NCBI RefSeq assembly: GCF_014196615.1
Contig: NZ_JACIDY010000001.1
Span: 62,001-126,000, forward strand
Origin: Novosphingobium fluoreni
GTDB taxonomy: Bacteria > Pseudomonadota > Alphaproteobacteria > Sphingomonadales > Sphingomonadaceae
Reading direction: 5' to 3'
Length of the DNA: 64,000 nucleotides
The notes under the pieces are model-generated. The model was given only the letters and a program-made list of their open reading frames with translations. It had not been told where the DNA came from and searched no databases. The position numbers and the translations under genes were made by a program. Shown here in pieces: positions 55,187-64,000 of the stretch. Every line of letters starts with the position of its first letter. Position 1 is the first letter of the stretch.

Positions 55187-56647
55187 TTACAAGGGGTTGT
55201 CCAGCTGGATGATCGGCTCGTCGCTGGCCCGCTGTGTGGTTTTTGCCTCACGCGGGGCGGCAAAGCTGGCCAGGACCGGTTTGTCGCGATCGTAGATGTC
55301 CGCAAACTTCTTCAGCTGGCCATCGATCGAACGCGCCATGGTCATGTAGGTAATATAGACCGGAAACGTCCGCGTCATCGCCACCTTCTGGTAGACGCCC
55401 GCCCGGCTCATGTCGGCGGCCTGGTCCGGCGGCATCTGCGCACCCAGGATCGCCATCGTCATGCCCAGCTCCACCGCGCGCTCCGTGCGGATGCAGCCGT
55501 GGCTGAACGCGCGCACTTCGGAGTTGAAATATTGCTTGGATGGGGTGTCATGCAGGTAGATGGCATGCGGATTGGGCATGTCGATCTTCATCAGGCCCAA
55601 GGCATTGTTCTTGCCCGGCTGCTGCACCACGGTGATCGAGCCGTCCGCGTTTTTCACGCCCTTGTATCCGTTGGCGCGCGCCCAGCCCGGGCTGCCGATG
55701 ACCTTGGCCCCCAGCCCTTCACCCTTAACGATCGACTGCGGTACCGTCCAAGTCGGATTGAAGACGACGGCGCTGACAGTTTCGGCCAACTGCGGCGTAG
55801 CCGTGCGGCCCGGCTTACCCACCACCGTCTTGTATGTGCGCACGATCCGGTTCTTGACCGTGAGGCGCAGCTGGAACTCAGGCACGTTGGTGATGAGATA
55901 GACATCGCCCAGATCGTGCTTCAGCCACCGCCAGCGATCCATGTTGGCGCGGATCAGCGACTTGGTGGCGGCCTGGGCTTCAGGAGTCGAGGCCAGCGCC
56001 TGTTTAAGCACGGCATAGTCGGGGTGCGTCGGCGCGAGGCGGTTCACCACACCTGCGACATCGTGCGCCGCCAGGGCATCAGCCATGATCTGCGCAGTCG
56101 GCATCTGGTCCTGGTCGGGGTCGACGGCGAACCACTGCACTCTGGCGGTCATCGGCGTGCGCCCATCGCGCAAATCCTCGATCAACCACGCGAAAGACTT
56201 GCTGGCGACCTGGTTCAGACCATCGCCCGCACCGCTCGCGATCGCGGCCTTCAACGCGTCAGGCCGGTAATCCTTGGCGAACAGGCCCTCAGACTTGATA
56301 CCCTGGATCACCGACAGCAACGCATTCGCATCCGCCACCGACCAGTCCAGCACCGGTTCGAGCACGGGCACGGCCTGCACCACGGGTTGCGCGGTGCTGG
56401 ATGGATCGGCATCCTCCGCAGCCGGCGGCAGCCCCTGGACAGAGGCGGGCGGAGTAGGCGCGGCAGTGCCGGGAGACGTGCTGGGCGCACCGATATCCCA
56501 ATCGGACACCGACGGCTGCGGCTTGATCCTGGGGGCGGACTTTGCGGACGCGGCGCTTTGCGCGACTGCGGGCTGACCCGCGATCGCGGCCAGGATGAGC
56601 CCGCTCATGGTGAAGGCCGAAACGGCCGAACGGCGGCGCTGAGTCAT
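55187..56647 (-). CDS. L,D-transpeptidase, YcbB-like
   Basis: 486 residues. Signal peptide (SGLILAAIAGQPAVA), a Pro/Ser-rich linker, an N-terminal scaffold domain (ALLSVIQGIKSEGLFAKDYR to LEDLRDGRTPMTAR-type region), then the YkuD catalytic domain: VYLITNVPEFQLRLTVKNRI, GKPGRTATPQLAETVSAVVF, NPTWTVPQS, and the active site SHGCIRTERAVELG with Cys near residue 385. It forms 3-3 peptidoglycan cross-links or attaches proteins to peptidoglycan in the periplasm. ATG 56647 preferred over 56668. Confidence 0.92.
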   Translation of the reverse strand: MTQRRRSAVSAFTMSGLILAAIAGQPAVAQSAASAKSAPRIKPQPSVSDWDIGAPSTSPGTAAPTPPASVQGLPPAAEDADPSSTAQPVVQAVPVLEPVLDWSVADANALLSVIQGIKSEGLFAKDYRPDALKAAIASGAGDGLNQVASKSFAWLIEDLRDGRTPMTARVQWFAVDPDQDQMPTAQIMADALAAHDVAGVVNRLAPTHPDYAVLKQALASTPEAQAATKSLIRANMDRWRWLKHDLGDVYLITNVPEFQLRLTVKNRIVRTYKTVVGKPGRTATPQLAETVSAVVFNPTWTVPQSIVKGEGLGAKVIGSPGWARANGYKGVKNADGSITVVQQPGKNNALGLMKIDMPNPHAIYLHDTPSKQYFNSEVRAFSHGCIRTERAVELGMTMAILGAQMPPDQAADMSRAGVYQKVAMTRTFPVYITYMTMARSIDGQLKKFADIYDRDKPVLASFAAPREAKTTQRASDEPIIQLDNPL

Positions 56648-56874
56648 CGAAACCAGGATACGCTCCAAACTTAATCTGTTGCCGAGTGGCTTGTGCCCTA
56701 CGGCAGATGAACCGCCCCAAACCCGCTTAGATGCAGATTAGCCCCTCCCCGGCAGCAACATCAAGCATTTGTCCGAACCGTACGGTAAATAAAGAGCGGA
56801 TCGCGGCCGGTCTGGCAAATTTTCCGTGCCCGTCCATTGCGCGGCGGGCCCGATGCGCCGAAAGCTCCGGGATC

Positions 56875-57780
56875 ATGGCCACCACCGCCCCGATCACTCA
56901 CAGGTTCGCCCCCGTACTGGCGGTAAGCGTGGGCATCGCGCTGTTCAGCGGGATGGATGCGGCCATCAAGGGCGGGTCGCTGGCGGTCGGTGTCTATACG
57001 GCGCTGGTGCTGCGCAATATGATGGGGCTGGGCATGATCCTGCCAGTGTGGTTGTTGCGTGCGCGCCGCCGGCCGCCTCCCGAGGTGATCCGGCTGCACA
57101 TCATCCGCTCCGTCGTGAGCGCAGGGATGGCGATCCTGTTCTTCGTCGCCATCGTACGCCTGCCGATCGCGGAGGGGATCGCCATCACCTTCATCGCGCC
57201 ACTGATCGCGCTGCTCCTGGCAGGCGTGTTCCTCAAGGAACGGATCCACCGCCGCGCCATTTTCGCATCGCTGCTGGGCCTTGCCGGCGTGGGCGTAATC
57301 GTGGGTGATCGCCTTGGCGTGACCGAGGCCAATCCCCAGGTCGTGATCGGCGTCACCGCCGCGATCGTTTCCGCCCTGCTCTACGCCGCCAACCTCGTGC
57401 TTCAGCGCAAGCTATCGCAGCAGGCGGGGGCGGTGGAGGTGGCGCTTTTTCAAAACCTGGTGATCGCCGTGCTGCTGGGGCTGGCGGCCCCCTGGCTGTT
57501 CGTGCCACCGACTTTGCCCGCCCTTGGCCTGATCGCCATCGGTGCCGCCTGCGGAACGGCGGCGCTTTCCCTGTTCGCCTGGGGATACGCCCGCGCCGAG
57601 GCACAAGTGCTGGTGCCGATCGAATATTCCGCCTTCATCTGGGCGGCGCTGTTCGGATGGGTGTTCTTCCACGAACCAGTCGGTGCGGTGACGCTGGCCG
57701 GGACCGCCCTGATCGTGCTGGGCTGCTGGATCGGCACGCGGCACGATCCGCAAGGACCGACCGAGCAGACCGCGGTCTAG
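56875..57780 (+). CDS. DMT-superfamily (EamA) transporter
   Basis: 301 residues, ten membrane helices in two EamA repeats: FAPVLAVSVGIALFSGMDAA, VVSAGMAILFFVAIVRLPIA, AITFIAPLIALLLAGVFLKE in the first, and VVIGVTAAIVSALLYAANLV, VPIEYSAFIWAALFGWVFFH in the second. It is a drug/metabolite exporter type protein; substrate unknown. ATG 56875 starts just before the first helix; the frame is open to 56731 but that part does not look like coding sequence. Confidence 0.9.
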   Translation: MATTAPITHRFAPVLAVSVGIALFSGMDAAIKGGSLAVGVYTALVLRNMMGLGMILPVWLLRARRRPPPEVIRLHIIRSVVSAGMAILFFVAIVRLPIAEGIAITFIAPLIALLLAGVFLKERIHRRAIFASLLGLAGVGVIVGDRLGVTEANPQVVIGVTAAIVSALLYAANLVLQRKLSQQAGAVEVALFQNLVIAVLLGLAAPWLFVPPTLPALGLIAIGAACGTAALSLFAWGYARAEAQVLVPIEYSAFIWAALFGWVFFHEPVGAVTLAGTALIVLGCWIGTRHDPQGPTEQTAV

Positions 57781-57939
57781 CGCGAGTGCGATAGCCGCCG
57801 CTTCGGCCTCGCAACTCTTGACCTGACGGCGCCAAACGCGCATCGGCGGGGCCGACAAACCTGCTTGTCGCATTGCAGCATGAACCGGCCCTTGGCCGAA
57901 CTGACGCGGCGGGCCAAACTCCAAGGGGAACACGCCCAC

Positions 57940-60612
<2,673 letters not shown>

Positions 60613-60634
60613 TCACGGCCTGAGTTCGGCCTGC

Positions 60635-60670
60635 AAAACCCCGTCCTGCCAAGTGCAGGGCGGGGTTTTT
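60635..60670 (+). terminator. Rho-independent terminator of acnA
   Basis: Hairpin AAAACCCCGTCCTGC / GCAGGGCGGGGTTTTT with a 5-base loop and a T-run, 23 bp after the acnA stop. Confidence 0.9.
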
Positions 60671-60761
60671 CTTTGTGTAGGCCAGACGCCGCCCTTCCCG
60701 TTCGTATCCAGCGAAGTCGGGATACCTCGCACGAGCTCACCCGGCTTCGCCCACCTCGAAC

Positions 60762-60793
60762 GAAAAAGGGCGGCGCCACCGGCACCGCCCTTC
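60762..60793 (-). terminator. Rho-independent terminator of the Ser/Thr-repeat gene
   Basis: On the minus strand AAGGGCGG-T-GCC / GGC-G-CCGCCCTT followed by TTT, about 30 bp after the stop of the PEP-CTERM-like gene at 60822. Confidence 0.85.
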
Positions 60794-60821
60794 TTTGCTC
60801 TTGGAAGACTGTGCTGGTCGC

Positions 60822-61736
60822 TCAGTTGGCCTTCTTGGCCCATTTGCGCCGGCCGATCACGGCTGCCGCGCCCGCCCCGAACAGGATCAGCATCGGCGGT
60901 GCGGGCACTTCGTGGCCGCTGGTGCCGCTCGTCCCGCTGGTGGTCGATGTCGTCGAAGTGCCGCCGGAGGTGCTGCTCGACGTCGAGCTGGAAGTCGAAG
61001 ACGAGGTGGACGAAGACGTAGAGGTCGAGCTGCTAGTGCTGCTGCTCGTCGCACCCGAACTGGTGCTTGTGCTCGTCGCGCCGGAGCTGGTGCTGGTGCT
61101 TGTTGCGCCTGAGCTGGTGCTAGTGGCCCCTGAACTGGTGCTAGTGGCCCCCGAACTGGTGCTCGTTGCGCCCGAACTGGTGCTCGTCGCGCCGGAGCTG
61201 GTCGAAGTCGTGGTCGTCAGTCCACCGGTCGAACTGGAACTGGAGGTCGAGCCGCCAGAAGATGAGGTGGAGCCACCCGAAGAGGACGTCGAGCCGCCGC
61301 TGCTGGTTGAGGTTACGACAACGCTGCCGCCCCCGCCGCCACCGCCGCCGCCGAAAAAGCCGCCGAAGAAGCCGCCACCAAAGCCACCCAGCGGTCCGCC
61401 GCCGATCACTACGGGAACGCCGCCGCCACCGCCGCCATAAGCGGGCGCAGGCGGGATGTACGGTGGGGGCAACGGCACCATCGCCATCTGCGGCGCAGGC
61501 TGCGTGCAGCACGTACGACGAATCACCTTGCGAACCCGCTTCACCATCCGCGGACGAGCGGTGCGCTTCACCGGCTTGATGGTCTTGACCAGCTTCACCC
61601 GCTTGTCACCGCCCTTGACCGAGCGATACTGCCCCTGCTTCGCCGCCGTCTCGGCCACGTGCACGGCGCCGCCGCCGATCAGAGCGCAGCCTGCCGCACA
61701 GGCGGAAAGTTTAGCAAGAGCCATCCTGACAGACAT
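60822..61736 (-). CDS. Ser/Thr-repeat surface protein with PEP-CTERM-like anchor
   Basis: 304 residues in four parts: a signal peptide (LAKLSACAAGCALIGGGA); a very basic stretch (~35-75) ending in an RTCCTQ pair of Cys; a Gly/Pro-rich zone with GGFFGGFFGGGGGGGGG; a Ser/Thr zone with repeats GATSTSS; and a C-terminal HEVPAPPMLILFGAGAAAVI helix followed by GRRKWAKKAN. The tail has the layout of a PEP-CTERM sorting signal with P-A-P in place of P-E-P. The Ser/Thr zone would suit glycosylation after export. Start ATG 61736 is used; the frame to 61811 lacks a signal-like start. No function assigned. Confidence 0.75.
   Translation of the reverse strand: MSVRMALAKLSACAAGCALIGGGAVHVAETAAKQGQYRSVKGGDKRVKLVKTIKPVKRTARPRMVKRVRKVIRRTCCTQPAPQMAMVPLPPPYIPPAPAYGGGGGGVPVVIGGGPLGGFGGGFFGGFFGGGGGGGGGSVVVTSTSSGGSTSSSGGSTSSSGGSTSSSSSTGGLTTTTSTSSGATSTSSGATSTSSGATSTSSGATSTSSGATSTSTSSGATSTSTSSGATSSSTSSSTSTSSSTSSSTSSSTSSSTSGGTSTTSTTSGTSGTSGHEVPAPPMLILFGAGAAAVIGRRKWAKKAN
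61051..61209 (-). repeat. Tandem 21/27-bp coding repeats
   Basis: Seven head-to-tail units within the Ser/Thr-repeat gene: two of 27 bp then five of 21 bp on the plus strand, each with the core GAACTGGTGCT or GAGCTGGTGCT (the last diverged). They encode GATSTSTSS and GATSTSS. Unit number may vary between strains by slippage. Confidence 0.85.
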
Positions 61737-61979
61737 AAGCGGTGCTTTCTTCTCTTTACCCCTGGAGAGACCCGTCACGGACTGGCGTCCCGTCGCATCC
61801 ATCTGCCACACAGAACGCAGAGAGTTCTTAACGGGACAACGGCGTTAACCCCGAATCCACCGTCCCGAAGCGAGAATCGACATAGGTTTCACTACTTAGG
61901 GCGCCGGATGTGCCGAAACGGGACTGTGCCGACAGGGACTTGTAAACCATACCGTCGCTTGTAGCGCAGCCGGCGCGGA

Positions 61980-63005
61980 TCAGCCTTCCTCGAACAAGCC
62001 GCTTTGTGTCCCGGTGGGCGGGGAGATTCCCAGGTGACGCCAACCGGCATCGTTGAGGCACCGACCGCGTGCGGTGCGGGCGACGAGGCCCATCTGGATG
62101 AGGTAGGGTTCGATCACTTCCTCGATCGTGTCGCGCGGCTCAGACAGCCCCGCAGCCAGCGTCTCCACGCCGACGGGGCCGCCGCGATAGATGTCGGCGA
62201 TCATCATCAGGTAGCGACGATCCTGCGCATCCAGGCCCAGGCGGTCCACTTCCAGGCGCGTCAGCGAATCATCGGCGATCGCGAGAGTGATCGTGTCGCT
62301 GCCGGCGACATGGGCGAAATCGCGCACGCGGCGCAGCAGCCGCCCGGCCACGCGCGGCGTGCCCCGGGCGCGGCGGGCGATCTCGGTCGCGCCAGGCTTG
62401 TCGATGCCGATGCCCAGCAGTCCCGCCCCCCGGGTGACGACGTGTTCCAGCTCGGGCACGGTGTAGAAATTCAGCCGCACGGGTATGCCGAAGCGATCGC
62501 GCAGCGGGGTCTGCAGTAGGCCCTGCCGCGTCGTCGCGCCGATCAGGGTAAAGGGCGGCAAGTCGATCCGCACCGAGCGCGCGGATGGGCCTTCACCGAT
62601 GATCAGGTCCAACGCGCGGTCTTCCATCGCGGGGTAGAGCACTTCCTCCACCACCGGATTGAGGCGGTGAATCTCGTCTATGAACAAGACGTCGCCGTGT
62701 TCGAGATTGGTGAGCAACGCCGCCAGATCGCCCGCCTTGGCGATCACCGGCCCCGAAGTGGCGCGGAAGCCGACGCCCAACTCACGCGCGACGATTTGCG
62801 CCAGTGTCGTCTTGCCCAGGCCCGGCGGGCCGAAGAACAGGACGTGATCCATCGCCTCACGGCGCGAACGGGCCGAATCGATGAAAACCTTGAGGTTACC
62901 CTTTGCCGCCGCTTGGCCCACGAACTCGGCCAACGTCTTGGGCCGCAGCGCCGCATCGGCATCCTCGGGCTGGCGGGATGAGGCAAGAAGGGGATTGTCA
63001 GTCAT
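61980..63005 (-). CDS. ruvB: Holliday junction branch migration helicase RuvB
   Basis: 341 residues, AAA+ motor: Walker [10 protein letters not shown] at 59-67, Walker [21 protein letters not shown], sensor/arginine-finger region [18 protein letters not shown], and the C-terminal winged helix ([18 protein letters not shown]). It drives branch migration with RuvA. Its ATG lies 8 bp inside the upstream GFA gene, so translation is coupled. Confidence 0.98.
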   Translation of the reverse strand: MTDNPLLASSRQPEDADAALRPKTLAEFVGQAAAKGNLKVFIDSARSRREAMDHVLFFGPPGLGKTTLAQIVARELGVGFRATSGPVIAKAGDLAALLTNLEHGDVLFIDEIHRLNPVVEEVLYPAMEDRALDLIIGEGPSARSVRIDLPPFTLIGATTRQGLLQTPLRDRFGIPVRLNFYTVPELEHVVTRGAGLLGIGIDKPGATEIARRARGTPRVAGRLLRRVRDFAHVAGSDTITLAIADDSLTRLEVDRLGLDAQDRRYLMMIADIYRGGPVGVETLAAGLSEPRDTIEEVIEPYLIQMGLVARTARGRCLNDAGWRHLGISPPTGTQSGLFEEG

Positions 63006-63393
63006 AGCGCTCGATATCGGCAGGCAGCGTTACCCACGGGTGCCGCCGCTCTTGGTAGACGGAATAGACCGGGGCCGGAAACGTCGGATCGGCAAAAGCG
63101 CCTACCGCCACCGCGACCACGGTGGGGTCAGCATCGAAGCGATAGAAAACCGTGGAGCCGCAACCGGGACAAAAGCTGAAAGTGGCGGTGTTGCCCTCAT
63201 CCCCGATGCGCGACCACTGATGCGCATTGCCGGTGATCTGGACATTTTCGACCGGAAACCGCGCCTGCACCGCGAAGGCCGAGCCACTGCGGCGCTTGCA
63301 GTCGAGGCAATGACAGACGGAGACGCGCGCCGGATCGCCTTGCGTGCGAATGCGCAGCTGGCCACACTGGCACCGGGCTTCCCGCTCGCTCAT
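62998..63393 (-). CDS. GFA/CENP-V family zinc protein
   Basis: 131 residues with the zinc pattern of the glutathione-dependent formaldehyde-activating enzyme family: Cys8/Cys10 (ARCQCGQL), [17 protein letters not shown], and [13 protein letters not shown]. Most members have unproven substrates. It is inserted between ruvA and ruvB, overlapping ruvA by 4 bp and ruvB by 8 bp, so it is expressed with the recombination genes. A role in repair of aldehyde damage is only a guess. Confidence 0.9.
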   Translation of the reverse strand: MSEREARCQCGQLRIRTQGDPARVSVCHCLDCKRRSGSAFAVQARFPVENVQITGNAHQWSRIGDEGNTATFSFCPGCGSTVFYRFDADPTVVAVAVGAFADPTFPAPVYSVYQERRHPWVTLPADIERYD

Positions 63394-63989
63394 CCTGCCG
63401 CCCGCTTCAGCGCGACGCGCACGAGATCGTTGAGACCCGCATCCTCGCCCAGTTCGTCCACCGCCTGCGCCACGGCGGCGCTGGCGACCGGTGGCTTGAA
63501 GCCCAGGTTCTGCAGCGCGGAAACCGCGTCGGCTGCGGCGGAGCCGGTGGGGGCAGCGGCGATGGCAAGACCGGAGGCGGTGGGCAGCGCGCCGGCTTTG
63601 TCCTTCAATTCGTTGACGATCCGGCTGGCGAGCTTGGGCCCCACGCCATTGGCGCGTGCCACCATGGCGGCATCGCTACCGGCGCAGGCGCGCTGCAGTT
63701 CCTCCGTCGTCAGCGCGGACAGGATCGCCAGGGCAACCTTGCTGCCCACGCCCTGCACCGCAGTCAGCAAGCGGAACCAGTCACGCTCGCTGGCGGAGGC
63801 GAAGCCGATCAGGCGCATATCGTTTTCAGACACCTGCAGGTCGGTGAAGACCACCGCCCGATCGCCGCGCACACCCAAGGCCTGCAACGTGCGGGCCGAG
63901 CAGTGGACCAGATAGCCCAAGCCCTGAACGTCGATCACCGCCCAGTCAGGGCCGAAATCCTCAAATGTGCCGGAGAGACGGACGATCAT
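63390..63989 (-). CDS. ruvA: Holliday junction DNA-binding protein RuvA
   Basis: 199 residues: N-terminal OB fold (MIVRLSGTFEDFGPDWAVID), helix-hairpin-helix pairs (LLTAVQGVGSKVALAIL and ARANGVGPKLASRIVNEL), a linker, and the C-terminal domain III (AVSALQNLGFKPPVASAAVA) that binds RuvB. It starts 11 bp from the window edge; ruvC would be expected just outside. Confidence 0.97.
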   Translation of the reverse strand: MIVRLSGTFEDFGPDWAVIDVQGLGYLVHCSARTLQALGVRGDRAVVFTDLQVSENDMRLIGFASASERDWFRLLTAVQGVGSKVALAILSALTTEELQRACAGSDAAMVARANGVGPKLASRIVNELKDKAGALPTASGLAIAAAPTGSAAADAVSALQNLGFKPPVASAAVAQAVDELGEDAGLNDLVRVALKRAAG

Positions 63990-64000
63990 GGTTTGTTCCT

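Noticed and set aside
61051..61209. Regular 21/27-bp repeats as a possible CRISPR array
   Set aside because: Units are head-to-tail without spacers and stay in frame within a Ser/Thr-rich coding sequence.

Overview
The window reads as chromosomal DNA of a high-GC alphaproteobacterium, most likely a member of the Sphingomonadales (Novosphingobium/Sphingomonas type). This is inferred from the large ~180 kDa-class NAD-glutamate dehydrogenase, an exosortase V (XrtV)/PEP-CTERM system tied to exopolysaccharide genes, and an aa3 oxidase operon in alphaproteobacterial order. No rRNA, tRNA or CRISPR was found.

Layout. 1-4403: NAD-glutamate dehydrogenase, cut by the left edge. 4584-8621: a tightly overlapping four-gene cassette (HAD-UbiA fusion, GtrA, DprE1-like oxidase, DprE2-like reductase) that looks like the mycobacterial route to polyprenyl-phospho-arabinose. 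9220-16569: left half of an exopolysaccharide/exosortase locus (cell wall hydrolase, XrtV accessory protein, Wzc-type chain-length/kinase protein, outer-membrane barrel, Wza-type lipoprotein, acyltransferase). 16751-20785: insertion-sequence graveyard with an IS630 whose transposase tail has three in-frame stops, an IS3 with a broken orfB, and a decayed IS1182-type transposase. 21049-26853: an acyltransferase, visibly AT-rich, and four GT4 glycosyltransferases. 26972-27215: a decayed IS5-type transposase end. 27447-31992: right half of the locus (EpsD-type PPIase, EpsI, exosortase V, a small membrane protein, a PEP-CTERM protein, an ExoY-type sugar transferase). The glycosyltransferase block therefore sits between IS remnants inside the exosortase/EPS locus. 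No flippase (Wzx) or polymerase (Wzy) was recognised in the window.

32081-43098: housekeeping genes: ROK sugar kinase, nitroreductase, YgfZ, two tandem GNATs, rpmA and rplU with a clear terminator, a small lipoprotein, moaE-moaD-moaA coupled to a mini Rossmann protein and folB, a methyltransferase, thrC, and a frameshifted exported protein. 43099-49343: the cytochrome c oxidase operon (ctaC, ctaD, ctaB, a 38-residue membrane protein, ctaG, ctaE, terminator, surf1). 49551-53371: pyrE, then pdxJ-acpS-lepB-AI-2E-family transporter with start/stop overlaps or short gaps. 53479-61736: DUF3089 hydrolase, response regulator, L,D-transpeptidase, DMT transporter, acnA, and a Ser/Thr-repeat protein with a PEP-CTERM-like tail. 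61980-63989: ruvA and ruvB with a GFA-family gene embedded between them.

Most striking points: the DPA-like cassette with a phosphatase-prenyltransferase fusion and a natural Ala at the benzothiazinone-target Cys position; the exosortase V/EPS locus split by a mobile glycosyltransferase island; and the coupled folB/mini-SDR/moaADE order. All calls come from reading the sequence; no database search was run.
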